Positions 9,636-18,581 of a stretch of DNA of 64,000 nt are shown piece by piece (position 1 is the first letter of the stretch; the number at the start of each line of letters is the position of its first letter). This DNA comes from Mesonia sp008017825. Its GTDB lineage: Bacteria; Bacteroidota; Bacteroidia; Flavobacteriales; Flavobacteriaceae. The translations under genes were made by a program, and so were the position numbers. The stretch lies in the NCBI RefSeq assembly GCF_008017825.1, contig NZ_VRLS01000052.1, positions 124,001-188,000 on the forward strand, read 5' to 3'. The notes beneath the pieces are model-generated. The model did not search any database and was not told the origin of the DNA. It was given only the letters and a program-made list of their open reading frames with translations.

Positions 9636-10238
9636 CTACGAACCTACTATGGTTTTCCAAAGAATTTGAATGTCTAAACCAAAGGAATAATTTTCGATGT
9701 ACTCCTTATTTAACTTTATCTTTTCAGGCCAAATCACTTCTCTGTTATAAGTTACAGGATCCTTTTGTTGAGCCAGTAATTCCTCCTCTTGCTTAAAATT
9801 TAAAGTGGCTAAACCCGTAATTCCAGGTAACAAGGATAAAATTTCTCGGTCTTGACCCTGAAGCTGATCTGCAAATCCTGCTACATCGGGTCTCGGTCCC
9901 ACCAGGCTCATTTCACCCTTTAACACATTCCAAAGCTGAGGAAGCTCATCAATTTTAAATTTCCGTAACCACTTTCCAATACTCGTAATGCGAGGGTCAT
10001 TCTTTGTCGTGACCGAGTTGATAGGTCCGCTGACCTCTCTCATGGTCTTAAGTTTGTAGATTTTAAAAGGAAGCCCATGCCTGCCTATACGATAAGGAGC
10101 ATAAATACCTGAAGTGCGGCTACTGATAACAATAGCTAAAAAACTTATAAAAATTAAAGGGAATGTGAGGACCAATCCCACGAAAGAAAATATAATATCA
10201 AAACCTCTTTTATTAAGCTTTTCCTTTTTAGTTAACAC
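9636..10238 (-). CDS. Bacterial sugar transferase (polyprenyl-phosphate glycosyl-1-phosphate transferase)
   Basis: The 200-aa protein has an N-terminal KRGFDIIFSF amphipathic start, one hydrophobic segment (about residues 15-38), YRIGRHGLPFKIYKLKTMR, LRKFKIDELPQLWNVL and GEMSLVGPRPD. These are the conserved blocks of monotopic phosphoglycosyl transferases (WcaJ/PglC type) that load the first sugar phosphate onto undecaprenyl phosphate. It is the short, single-domain form. It lies upstream of wecB on the same strand, consistent with an O-antigen or capsule initiation step. A minus-strand TAATTTTG at 10262-10269 may be its -7 element. The sugar specificity cannot be read from the sequence. Confidence 0.92.
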   Translation of the reverse strand: MLTKKEKLNKRGFDIIFSFVGLVLTFPLIFISFLAIVISSRTSGIYAPYRIGRHGLPFKIYKLKTMREVSGPINSVTTKNDPRITSIGKWLRKFKIDELPQLWNVLKGEMSLVGPRPDVAGFADQLQGQDREILSLLPGITGLATLNFKQEEELLAQQKDPVTYNREVIWPEKIKLNKEYIENYSFGLDIQILWKTIVGS

Positions 10239-10425
10239 TTTCTTTTCCTTTTATAGCTGTTCAAAATTACGCAATTAAATTAAAGTTGAAATGAGCTATT
10301 AGGTTTAATTCCTTTATAGGAATTAGAAAACGTGAACCTCTTATAAAAAGCAGTCTCCTTATATGCATGTAGTACTTCTTTTTTTCATTAGTATTGATCA
10401 GCACTCAAATTCCAAAATAATTTTT

Positions 10426-11328
10426 TTAGGCTAACTTGGTAATAAATAACTTACGGAGCGTATCTAATTCTTTTTTGTATTTCAAATCTGTTCTTGAAGC
10501 AAAGTATAAGGTATTCTCCGTTTTTACTCTTCCTTCCCATAATAAATCAATCTCTTGTCCCTTCAACTCCTTTTTGCATAAAAAATCGGGTACTACGGCT
10601 AGGCCTCTGTTATGAGATAAACACCTGATGATAGAGGTGATACTGGGAAGAATATAATTAGGCTTAAAGGAGGGTTTCTGTTTAAAATTTTCAAACCAAA
10701 AACGTCTAAAATGCTCCATTTCGTTAGAAGAACTATACCATACGTGTTGCAGTAACTCTTTTTCTAATGCCTTAAAGTCTTGAGATTCTAGATGCTTTTT
10801 TATTCGTGTTGTATCGGTCTGATTTCCCGCTATCAATACGATTCTTTCTTTAGAAAAGGGTATATATTCTACCAATGATTTTTTATCCTTTTGTTGATGT
10901 GGGGTAATGACTAAATCTAAAATCCCTTGATTTAAGTCATGAATTAAATCGGTATGCGCCCCAAACCGAGCTAACAGATCAAAGTTTAGATGGGGAATTT
11001 CGGGTTCTATCACGAGCTGAAACATTTCAGAACACATTCCTATATGAAGTGAGGGGTTTTGTTCTTGTGTAGTTTTTTTAAAATGCTGTTCAACCTTTTC
11101 TAATTGACTTAATGCATCGGCGATAGAAACATAAAGTAATTTTCCATCTTCAGTAGGAACCATTTTTCTTGAGGTACGTTCAAATAATTTTTTACCTACG
11201 TAAGCTTCCAAAGCATTTAAGTGCACACTTACCCCAGGCTGAGAAGCAAATAAGGCCGTCGATGCCTTTGTCAAAGTCCCCTTCTCAAAAATTTCTTTAA
11301 AAGTTCTATACCACTCTAAATTCACCAT
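10426..11328 (-). CDS. LysR-family transcriptional regulator
   Basis: The 300-aa protein has an N-terminal winged helix-turn-helix (about residues 1-60, with GTLTKASTALFASQPGVSVH and ALEAYVGKKLFERTSR) and a C-terminal periplasmic-binding-like effector domain. It diverges from the mdaB quinone reductase gene across 91 bp, and a perfect 10-bp inverted repeat lies between them, so it most likely regulates mdaB and itself. The inducer is unknown; quinones or redox stress would suit the target. Confidence 0.9.
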   Translation of the reverse strand: MVNLEWYRTFKEIFEKGTLTKASTALFASQPGVSVHLNALEAYVGKKLFERTSRKMVPTEDGKLLYVSIADALSQLEKVEQHFKKTTQEQNPSLHIGMCSEMFQLVIEPEIPHLNFDLLARFGAHTDLIHDLNQGILDLVITPHQQKDKKSLVEYIPFSKERIVLIAGNQTDTTRIKKHLESQDFKALEKELLQHVWYSSSNEMEHFRRFWFENFKQKPSFKPNYILPSITSIIRCLSHNRGLAVVPDFLCKKELKGQEIDLLWEGRVKTENTLYFASRTDLKYKKELDTLRKLFITKLA

Positions 11329-11341
11329 TTCTATTAAAATT

Positions 11342-11368
11342 ATAATACAAAGATATGATTTGTATTAT
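11342..11368. promoter_or_regulatory. Probable LysR operator between regulator and mdaB
   Basis: ATAATACAAA (11342-11351) and its exact complement TTTGTATTAT (11359-11368) are separated by 7 bp. The inner part fits a T-N11-A type LysR box. It lies just upstream of the LysR start codon and about 24 bp upstream of the mdaB -7 element. Confidence 0.65.
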
Positions 11369-11391
11369 TTTTACAATACATAAATTCATGA

Positions 11392-11399
11392 TAGTTTTG
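11392..11399 (+). promoter_or_regulatory. -7 element (TAGTTTTG) of mdaB
   Basis: TAGTTTTG fits TAnnTTTG and ends 20 bases before the mdaB start. No TTG is found at the normal distance, which would suit a promoter that needs the adjacent LysR protein as activator. Confidence 0.5.
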
Positions 11400-11419
11400 C
11401 ATTTCTAAATCTATAAACT

Positions 11420-12019
11420 ATGAAAAATATTTTTATAATCAATGGAAGCCATCCTTTCGCACATTCAGGAGGGAAATTTAATGAATCCCTTTTTCTTCAA
11501 ACTCAAGCCCAATTAAAAGCATCAGGAAGTTTTCTAATAAAAACTACCCAAGTGGGAGAACCTTATCATATAAAAGAGGAAGTGGAAAAATTTGTTTGGG
11601 CAGATTTGATCATTTACCACACCCCTATTTGGTGGTTTCAGCTTCCTTTTGGATTTAAAAAATACTTAGATGAGGTATTTACGGAAGGACACCAAAACGG
11701 AATTTATAAAAGTGATGGAAGAAGTAGAACTAACCCTCATCTCAATTATGGCACTGGAGGAATGATGCAGGGTAAAAAATATATACTCACCACCAGTTGG
11801 AATGCACCTCAAACAGCTTTTTCTTTAGCTGATGAATTTTTTGAACAACATTCAGTGGATGAAGGAGTAATGTTTGGCTTTCATAAGATGAATGCTTTTA
11901 CTGGAATGCAATTCTTAGCCAGCCATCATTTTTATGATATGGAAAAAAACGCCGATGTTCCTTTAGAGTTAAAAAACTATAAAAACTTTTTAGCAAAAGT
12001 TACCGAAAAGGGTTTTTAA
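11420..12019 (+). CDS. mdaB: NADPH:quinone oxidoreductase, MdaB-like flavoprotein
   Basis: The 199-aa protein has a flavodoxin-like fold with IFIINGSHPFAHSGGKFNESL at the N-terminus, the WADLIIYHTPIWWFQLPF block, KKYLDEVFTEGH, and LTTSWNAPQTAF. These match the MdaB/NQO family, which uses FAD and NADPH for two-electron reduction of quinones in the cytoplasm. The length is close to the E. coli protein. The divergent LysR gene and the operator between them suggest redox-responsive control. The gene is followed by a bidirectional terminator. Confidence 0.9.
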   Translation: MKNIFIINGSHPFAHSGGKFNESLFLQTQAQLKASGSFLIKTTQVGEPYHIKEEVEKFVWADLIIYHTPIWWFQLPFGFKKYLDEVFTEGHQNGIYKSDGRSRTNPHLNYGTGGMMQGKKYILTTSWNAPQTAFSLADEFFEQHSVDEGVMFGFHKMNAFTGMQFLASHHFYDMEKNADVPLELKNYKNFLAKVTEKGF

Positions 12020-12120
12020 TAACTTTAGCTTTCAAGGACTAGAGTAATTCTACAACCCGATGATTTTCAATAAAGCAAAGTTTGTTTCTATTGCAAGGAG
12101 TTCTTGTAGGGTAAACAAAA

Positions 12121-12155
12121 AAAACGGATCAAACACATTCATTTGATCCGTTTTT
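12121..12155. terminator. Bidirectional terminator between mdaB and a small lipoprotein gene
   Basis: AAAACGGATCAAA and TTTGATCCGTTTT form a 13-bp stem with an 8-nt loop, with A-rich and T-rich flanks. It lies between the stops of the two converging genes. Confidence 0.85.
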
Positions 12156-12172
12156 ATAAATTGAGTATCCAT

Positions 12173-12529
12173 TTATTTAAACTCCACAATATCTGCCGTT
12201 ACATAGCATTTTGTTGTAGAAATAATTCCCAAAAAGCTCGAATATTTAAAATTGACCGTCGTGTTGGCTAAAGTCTGAGCATCTTGTAAGGTATGGTTTT
12301 CGAGCATGTTCTGCTTTGCTTCATCTACAATTGCTTCTCTATTCATTTCACCAATACCAAGCACATAAGTTGCCTGAGATTTACCTTGAAGATCTCTTTT
12401 TACGTAACTATAGTTATTTGAACTTAAGGAAGCTGAATTATTCATATAGCCCGTAAGACCTGCTGCGCAACTTGAAAATAAAACGCTAATACACATCATT
12501 AAGGAAATTCGTAATAGTAATTTTTTCAT
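12173..12529 (-). CDS. Small lipoprotein, DUF6567-like
   Basis: The 118-aa protein has a lipoprotein signal (LFSSC at about residues 17-21). The mature part has SYVKRDLQGKSQATYVLGIGEMNRE, an A-x-QNMLENH segment, and a C-terminal beta part ending CYVTADIVEFK. This resembles the short Bacteroidetes lipoprotein family DUF6567, but I place it there only tentatively. It would be anchored to a membrane on the periplasmic or outer face. It is monocistronic and shares a terminator with mdaB. Confidence 0.7.
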   Translation of the reverse strand: MKKLLLRISLMMCISVLFSSCAAGLTGYMNNSASLSSNNYSYVKRDLQGKSQATYVLGIGEMNREAIVDEAKQNMLENHTLQDAQTLANTTVNFKYSSFLGIISTTKCYVTADIVEFK

Positions 12530-12871
12530 GAAATTAGATTTAGTGATTAATTGACTTTATTTGTTTTTATAAAGCCAAAGTAATGGAGATGCAATTGAAT
12601 TGCCTTACGGTTTTCCGTACTCTCATTAAATCTTTCAAAAGAATTATCGAATTATCTTTGTACAAATAGGGATTGATTTCTATATATCTAACAGTTTCGC
12701 TTATAGGTTAAGATTTATACTAACAAGCTTTTCAGTACGTGGCCTAAAGCAATCTTAATCCCTACAACAAGATACCTATAGGCAAATCTATTATGAGTTA
12801 CATTCCTATGTCTTAAAAATCCCATAAGAATTCCTCCTAATTAGCTAACCATTTCAGATGGTGTGAAAAGG
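12530..12871. other. 342-bp gene-free interval with an orphan promoter-like element
   Basis: No ORF with coding character was found. TATCTTTG at 12653-12660 on the plus strand matches the -7 consensus but points to no gene before the opposing 12872-14134 coding region. A small hairpin (TACGG-TTTT-CCGTA) lies at 12606-12619. A GGGATTG near 12668 could pair with CAATCTTAATCCC near 12750. No clear terminator was seen. Confidence 0.4.
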
Positions 12872-14134
12872 TTACTTTTTCAATATTTTGGAAATAAATA
12901 TATGTTTTTCTGTAGATAATTTCATGAGATATATTCCACTGCTTAAATGGGACATATCTGCTTTTAAATCTTTTCCTTGTGTATGGTTGGTCGTTAGCAT
13001 TAATTTTCCGTTAAGGTCATAGAGTTCTAGCAAAATATGGTGATAGGTAGAATTTAAGCTTATAATCAGTTTATCCATCACTGGGTTAGGGTAAATTTCT
13101 ATTTGCTCTAATAAGGCATCTTTATTTTCTAGGTGAGCAATCGATATTGTTTTAGTCATTGTATCCCATTTGCCACATTTATATACCGTTAAAGATACAT
13201 TATAATCCCCGACAGCTCCATACGAATGAATTGGGTGTAGGTCTGTAGAAGTATTTCCATCCCCAAAATCCCACAGTAAACTGTCAAAATCATCACTCGT
13301 ATTGGTAAATGTTATTTGATTCCCATTTACCACCTCCGAATAATCTGCCTTTGCAGGGTTCACCGTAAAATCCCAAGTCGGCATTTGATCGAAAACTATA
13401 TTTTTAGTAGCCATTTTAATCCTATCGGCATCCAGAGTAGACAAACTAGAGTTCCAATTAATTCCTAGAGGATCTTTTTTATAAATCATCGTATAAAACA
13501 CACAAGCTGCGGCATAAGAACCCTCAAGGGAAGGGTGTGAACCATCACCAGCATACAAATCTATAGTGGGATAGTGTTTTCTAATATACCTCCAGACGGC
13601 TCCTACAGGAGCCACCTCAGCTTCATTGGCGGCCGCCATAAAATTGTAGGTATTTTTAATAGCATCATCCATCCCTTCATAAGTACATACCCAAGGAGCA
13701 TTGCCACAATTGCTACTATCTCCATTTTCTCTTCCCCAAGTCATATAGAACATGGGTTGAGTGCATTCATTATTTGCTCTAATGGCATTGCTTAAAGTAG
13801 CCGCATAGGGATAGAGTTCGGTTTGCATTTGCGCATTAGACCAAGAAGTCTCCTGACTTTGGGCTTGTAAGACCACATAATCCCAAGCCTGCGCATTAAT
13901 TTTATTTAAGGTGGTTGTATGGGTGGCGTGATTCATCAATCGATAGCCTCCAGGCGTATTCGAGTCATATACCAAGACATCCCCCATATCTATAGCAATA
14001 TTTTGAACAAGTAAGGTTAAATTGTTGACCCCGGTATAACTATTCCCTATAAAGAGTACCTTTTTAGTAGCTTGCCCTTGAGCGGTAAAAACAGATAAGA
14101 AAATGAGTAAAGAGGTAACAAAAGCATATTTCAT
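12872..14134 (-). CDS. T9SS-secreted SGNH-like hydrolase with PKD domain
   Basis: I take the start at the second Met (MKYAFVTSLL), which opens a normal signal peptide; seven further codons upstream are open. The ~420-aa protein has an SGNH/GDSL-like domain (VLFIGNSYTG as block I with Ser, VLQAQSQETSW, and GDGSHPSLEGSY as block V with Asp and His), then a PKD domain (FTNTSDDFDSLLWDFGDG and HSYGAVGDYNVSLTV), then a type A T9SS sorting domain (IYPNPVMDKLIISL, LELYDLNGKLM, LSSGIYLMKL). It is likely a secreted esterase or deacetylase acting on glycans; the substrate is not readable. It lies in a minus-strand block of envelope genes with its own spacer on both sides. Confidence 0.85.
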   Translation of the reverse strand: MKYAFVTSLLIFLSVFTAQGQATKKVLFIGNSYTGVNNLTLLVQNIAIDMGDVLVYDSNTPGGYRLMNHATHTTTLNKINAQAWDYVVLQAQSQETSWSNAQMQTELYPYAATLSNAIRANNECTQPMFYMTWGRENGDSSNCGNAPWVCTYEGMDDAIKNTYNFMAAANEAEVAPVGAVWRYIRKHYPTIDLYAGDGSHPSLEGSYAAACVFYTMIYKKDPLGINWNSSLSTLDADRIKMATKNIVFDQMPTWDFTVNPAKADYSEVVNGNQITFTNTSDDFDSLLWDFGDGNTSTDLHPIHSYGAVGDYNVSLTVYKCGKWDTMTKTISIAHLENKDALLEQIEIYPNPVMDKLIISLNSTYHHILLELYDLNGKLMLTTNHTQGKDLKADMSHLSSGIYLMKLSTEKHIFISKILKK

Positions 14135-14393
14135 TTTAGTTGTATTTATAAACACCTATAGGCATGGTTAATTATAGTGGAGGAACGTTAAAGAAGTAAA
14201 TTTAGTAAAAATAGTTTTTATATATCTATTGCATTGATTTAGGTCTTCCCTAGTCTTTTAATGTAATCTTCCTTTAGGTAATTCTCTTATTAAAGTAAAA
14301 CTTTACCTAATCTTCTAAAATATCTCAAAAACATTCATCCTATAGAGTAGTTCACTTTCATATATTGCTAGATAATAAACTAAAGCCGGTTAT

Positions 14394-15419
14394 TTAATCT
14401 TTTTCACTCATTATACGTACCACTCGGTTATACATGATTTCTGATAAATTCCATTGGTAACCCTCAAAATCGACTGTATTGGTCAACTGAATTACTACTG
14501 CGTCCTTAGCTTTATGATATTTAGCTATCGTTTGGTATCCTGGGATCAACCCCGTATGTTCATATTTATAAATCGAGGAATATATATCCTGTTCTTTTTT
14601 ATTCTTAAACACCGTCCCCTCATTAAGTGCTCGTATAAATTTACCTAGATCTTCTGCTGTGGCTAACATAAGGCCATGGTCCTCTGTTTTCAAGTCCTTT
14701 TTATAACCCACATAATAACCACTCATAACTTCTTCCATAGGAACATCTTTAATAGAACCATAGGTATGATGAAGCTCTAAAGGTTCTAATATATTTTTTT
14801 TAATGTAATGAAATTTATCTTGTCCCGTTACTTTTTCAATAAGATGAGAAAGCAACAAATAATTGGTATTGCTATACTCATAAGCCGTATCGGGTTTAAA
14901 ATGGGCAGGTAAATCTAGCACCAAATGGAGTTTTTCCTCATCGGTTTGTTTAGGGTACGCCCAATAGTTTTGAATTCGGGTATAATCAGGAATTCCGCTT
15001 CTATGTTGAAGCATCATTTTGAGCGTGATTTTATCGGCATTCTCGATTCGCCCTTTTAATTCTGGAAAATAATCAGCAAGGCTTTCGTCTAAAATTACAT
15101 GCCCGCTGTTCACTAATTTTGCCATAGCAACAGCGGTATAGAGTTTACCTACACTCGCAATTTTAAATAATGAATGCGGATCGGTAGGTGTTTTGGTTTC
15201 TCTGTTCTTATAACCCGAGGTATAAAATTTGGGAGGTTTGCCCTTTTCATCAATATAGACTATTATACCATCAAACCCATAATCTGCGGCCTTATCGACT
15301 TGTTCTTGAATGGTACTTGGAGTTGGAGTGACCCAAGCTATTACCAAAGGCCATGGAACAAAGAACAAGGAAGCTATGCTACCTAGAATAAATAGAAAAC
15401 GTAATATTTTTTTTGTCAT
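14394..15419 (-). CDS. Serine hydrolase of the beta-lactamase/penicillin-binding class C family
   Basis: This 341-aa protein has an N-terminal membrane or signal segment (about residues 5-30), the SxxK motif as SVGK within LFKIASVGKLYTAVAMAK, a Y-x-N motif in YEYSNTNYLLL, and a late HTGLIPG block corresponding to the KTG-like element. These place it with Beta-lactamase family serine hydrolases (D-Ala-D-Ala carboxypeptidase, esterase or peptidase types). It probably acts in the periplasm. True beta-lactamase activity cannot be inferred. The next gene upstream (15468-16568) is 48 bp away on the same strand and may be co-transcribed. Confidence 0.88.
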   Translation of the reverse strand: MTKKILRFLFILGSIASLFFVPWPLVIAWVTPTPSTIQEQVDKAADYGFDGIIVYIDEKGKPPKFYTSGYKNRETKTPTDPHSLFKIASVGKLYTAVAMAKLVNSGHVILDESLADYFPELKGRIENADKITLKMMLQHRSGIPDYTRIQNYWAYPKQTDEEKLHLVLDLPAHFKPDTAYEYSNTNYLLLSHLIEKVTGQDKFHYIKKNILEPLELHHTYGSIKDVPMEEVMSGYYVGYKKDLKTEDHGLMLATAEDLGKFIRALNEGTVFKNKKEQDIYSSIYKYEHTGLIPGYQTIAKYHKAKDAVVIQLTNTVDFEGYQWNLSEIMYNRVVRIMSEKD

Positions 15420-15467
15420 AGTATTTATAAACGAGAGAATAAGCCTAACTTTGGTACTATAGGTTAT

Positions 15468-16568
15468 CTATTTTGTCCATGGTTCTTTATCAGCCAGGTC
15501 TGTTATTTCTTTACCATCATATACACTTATACCTTTCCAGGTACTCAACCAAATCTGTCCCTTACGATCTTCAAAAATATGTTGAATAGTATTGGTTGCC
15601 AGTCCGTCTTGGACAGTAAATTGAGTGAAATTCTTGCCATCATAGCGATAAACCCCATGGTTTTCAGCAGAAAACCACACATTACCTTTTTTATCTTCCA
15701 TAAAATTATAGGCTTCTAATCCCTCAATTCTATTATCCCTGGAATAGTTGTAAAAAGTATTGCCATCATATTTACTTACTCCTCCGTTAAAAGTCCCTAT
15801 CCATATATTTCCTTTGGTATCTTCAAAAATATCAAATGTCTGATTATCCGTTAAGCCATTACTTTCTGTCCATTGTTTAAAATGAGCATCTTTATAAGTG
15901 TAAATTCCATTTCCATCCACCACAAACCACATCGTTCCGTTTCTATCTTGCAAAATCTTAAAAGCCAATTGATCGCTCAACATAGGCTCAGGTTTTTTTA
16001 CTGTAGATTTAGGAAGTTCAAACAGAGTAAAATTCTTACCATCAAACTGATAAACACCTTCAGTTGTCCCCAGCCACAGAAGTCCTTTTTCATCAATAGT
16101 CAAGCCCCAAACTTCATTATTAGGTAATCCTTCATTTGCGGAATAAACCTTAAAATTCTCTCCGTCAAATTTTATAAGACCACTAGAAGTACCCAACCAA
16201 ATATTGCCCATTTTATCTTCAACTATACCTCTTACAGCCCCAACATCTTTATTGAAATCTTCACTGATGTCAAATTGCTGGAGGGAGTTATTGTCGTATC
16301 GAATGACTCCGTTCCCATTGGTACCCAACCAAAAGTTCCCTTGACTATCTTGATACATTTTTCTTACAAACTCAGTTACCCTTCCATTTAAATCTGCGTG
16401 CTTTCTATCGGAAGCTATATCCTCTTGATAAATTAATGGAATTTGACCTTGCTTGGAAATATGCGGCGGCTCCGGAGTGCTTTTTTGAGGGGTTTGACTA
16501 TTACATCCTCCTAAAAGAATTGTCCCCACGAAGTAAGCTAGAAATAAAATTGCTTTTGCTTTATACAT
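15468..16568 (-). CDS. Lipoprotein with two-component-regulator propeller repeats
   Basis: The 366-aa protein has a lipobox (ILLGGC, Cys about residue 22). It is followed by about seven repeats of the Reg_prop type, each around 40 residues with D..GN.W.GT..G...YDG..F (for example DSQGNFWLGTNGNGV, NIWLGTSSGLIKFDG and GQIWLSTWKG). These repeats form beta-propellers that usually sense ligands in the periplasmic part of hybrid histidine kinases. Here there is no kinase, only a lipidated propeller. It may bind a polymer or protein at the cell surface. It is upstream of the serine hydrolase gene with a 48-bp gap. Confidence 0.88.
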   Translation of the reverse strand: MYKAKAILFLAYFVGTILLGGCNSQTPQKSTPEPPHISKQGQIPLIYQEDIASDRKHADLNGRVTEFVRKMYQDSQGNFWLGTNGNGVIRYDNNSLQQFDISEDFNKDVGAVRGIVEDKMGNIWLGTSSGLIKFDGENFKVYSANEGLPNNEVWGLTIDEKGLLWLGTTEGVYQFDGKNFTLFELPKSTVKKPEPMLSDQLAFKILQDRNGTMWFVVDGNGIYTYKDAHFKQWTESNGLTDNQTFDIFEDTKGNIWIGTFNGGVSKYDGNTFYNYSRDNRIEGLEAYNFMEDKKGNVWFSAENHGVYRYDGKNFTQFTVQDGLATNTIQHIFEDRKGQIWLSTWKGISVYDGKEITDLADKEPWTK

Positions 16569-16743
16569 AACTTCTGTGATTTATTTAAGATTGTCGTTAA
16601 GGGTTTTGGGGTGAAATGAGGAGACAAAAGGAGCCAATTCGAACCCAAAGTTTCTGTTTTTTTACTCTAAATTGCAATTTCCACTTGCCCATTTTACGGT
16701 AGATTCTATCCCTTTTTCTCATATTATAAGCAACTATATTATT

Positions 16744-17442
16744 TTATATAGAGGGTTCAGAAGCATGAGTGATAGCCCTTGTTAAAGATACATTTAATTT
16801 TTCTATATATTCCTTTTTCTCAAGCAGGTGGTCGATATGTGCTTCAAATGTCTTGGTATTATTTAAATTCGGAAAGGATAATTTTTTCTTTGCTATTGAA
16901 TTTGAAATCAAAATATTGAAGTAATTATAATATAGTATGATTTTTTGCAAGTTATCTGTTTTACGGATTTCGAAACCTATTTTTTTAGCGGTTCTTTTAT
17001 TGATGATGTAGCTTGTCCCCCGAATTATTAGTTTTTTATCAGTCTTATAGTTTGCCATAAGGCGTAACAATCCTTCTACGTACTGTTGGAGTATAAAATT
17101 TCTTCTCTCTTTTGCCTTCATGTTTTTATCGAGGACATAATAGTAATCAAATAAAGTCCCTCCGTGAATTTTAAGGGTTCCGTCTTTGGGTTTTTCACTT
17201 ACAAAGAGAGATGAATAGTAAATTATTCTTCCACTTTTTTTCAAAGATGGCATATCAAAAAAAGGTGCTATTATAGATAAGCCTATGGCAAAGGTTAATA
17301 TCCCTATCAGATAGATCTCAGCATAAATAGAAATAATTATAGAAGCTGTAATTAATAGCATAAAACCCAAGGCGATTCCCCCTAAAATCCTATTTTGCTC
17401 TTTTCTACTTTTGTTGTAAAATCTATGCTTCAATTTTTCCAA
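16744..17442 (-). CDS. Unknown protein with two N-terminal membrane segments
   Basis: I do not recognise this 232-aa protein. Residues about 22-65 form two closely spaced hydrophobic helices (IALGFMLLITASIIISIYA and YLIGILTFAIGLSIIAPF), so it is an inner-membrane hairpin with a ~165-aa soluble part. That part contains TLKIHGGTLFDYYYVLD, a basic KAKERRNFILQQYVEGLLRL helix, and a lysine-rich C-terminus. No catalytic motif is evident. The base composition is like its neighbours. It lies alone between two lipoprotein genes with spacers of 82-175 bp. Confidence 0.65.
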   Translation of the reverse strand: MEKLKHRFYNKSRKEQNRILGGIALGFMLLITASIIISIYAEIYLIGILTFAIGLSIIAPFFDMPSLKKSGRIIYYSSLFVSEKPKDGTLKIHGGTLFDYYYVLDKNMKAKERRNFILQQYVEGLLRLMANYKTDKKLIIRGTSYIINKRTAKKIGFEIRKTDNLQKIILYYNYFNILISNSIAKKKLSFPNLNNTKTFEAHIDHLLEKKEYIEKLNVSLTRAITHASEPSI

Positions 17443-17524
17443 ACCTGTTTTTTAACAACTTTAGGCAATCATTTTAGGCCATGGGTAATTAATATTCTTA
17501 GTTGTCATCTATTCTTGTAATGAA

Positions 17525-18496
17525 TCATTCTAATTGGTCAACACCAATTTTATAGATATTCCCAAAACCGTTTTGTGGACGATGAGCAAATGCTTTTAAT
17601 GCCTCGATACTTTCTAATTTTTTAGGCCCTAATGTTCTTCTTTCACTGGTAAAATATAAATTACCAGACTTCCAATCTACAAACGGACAATAATCCAATT
17701 TATCAGAATTGATGATCGCTCCTAAGTTTTTAGATGCCGACCATTTCCCTAAACTATCTTTTCTACTTATATACAAATCTCCACTCCCAAACCCATCTGA
17801 TCTTCCAAATGAACTAAAAATGATCAGGTTTTCATCCGGACTTACATAAGCGTTAAATTCATAAGATGCAGTGTTGATTTCTTTAGGCAATGCTTTAGGA
17901 GTTTGAAATTTACCGGCTATCCACTCAGATTTAAAAATGTCTTCTTTTCCCATTCCGTTATCTTTTGTCGCGGTAAAAAATAGATTCCCCGCATCGCTTA
18001 AAGACGGAAAAAACTCATCCCCTCTAGTATTAATAATTGAATCTAAGGCGACGGGCTCAGACCATCCCGTTTGGGTACGATCACTATACCAAATATTGTA
18101 ATCCTTTCTAGAGGCATCCCCATAAATAAGTCTGTTAGACGCAAAATACAATCTATTACCCTGCTTCGTATAAAAAGGTTCTATATCTTGATACTCGCCC
18201 GATATGTTTAAAATTTGTGGACTTGTCCACTTTCCTTGAACTCGCTTTAGATATACAAGATTTCTTTTCTCTTGTTTGTAATCGCCCAGGGTATAGATCA
18301 CCTCATCACTTTGAGGCGATACGGCAAAATCTCTTTCGTATAATGAGGTTGATATTATATTTTCACCTAACAATGTTAGACCTTCTGCTGTGGTTTTAAT
18401 GTCTATTAGACCATCGTGAGATGATCGTGTGTGGGTCTGACAGTTCAGCAACAATAATAATACTAAAAGCAGGCTTGTGTATTTTATTTTATTCAA
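17525..18496 (-). CDS. PD40-type propeller lipoprotein
   Basis: The 323-aa protein has a lipoprotein signal (LLLLLNC, Cys about residue 19) and then repeats typical of WD40-like PD40 propellers. Examples are DIEPFYTKQGNRLYFASNR, DEFFPSLSDAGNLFFTATKD and EFNAYVSPDENLIIFSSFG, with KEDIF, KDYNIW and SGDLYIS segments. Such proteins in Bacteroidetes are often predicted as peptidoglycan- or OmpA-associated envelope factors; the mechanism is not known. The gene lies 85 bp from wecC on the same strand. Confidence 0.85.
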   Translation of the reverse strand: MNKIKYTSLLLVLLLLLNCQTHTRSSHDGLIDIKTTAEGLTLLGENIISTSLYERDFAVSPQSDEVIYTLGDYKQEKRNLVYLKRVQGKWTSPQILNISGEYQDIEPFYTKQGNRLYFASNRLIYGDASRKDYNIWYSDRTQTGWSEPVALDSIINTRGDEFFPSLSDAGNLFFTATKDNGMGKEDIFKSEWIAGKFQTPKALPKEINTASYEFNAYVSPDENLIIFSSFGRSDGFGSGDLYISRKDSLGKWSASKNLGAIINSDKLDYCPFVDWKSGNLYFTSERRTLGPKKLESIEALKAFAHRPQNGFGNIYKIGVDQLE

Positions 18497-18581
18497 TTCT
18501 TCAGGTATATTTTTTTCAAAAACCTAATAAAGTATTTGGATATGTTTAATACCTTAATAAAACCATCACAAATTTCCCTCT

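Noticed and set aside
14135..14155. Seven-codon extension of the SGNH protein
   Set aside because: MKYAFVTSLL opens a better signal peptide; the extension MFINTTK weakens it.
14394..15419. Calling this a beta-lactamase resistance gene
   Set aside because: SxxK and YxN are shared by many esterases and peptidases, and the N-terminus and context do not support resistance.
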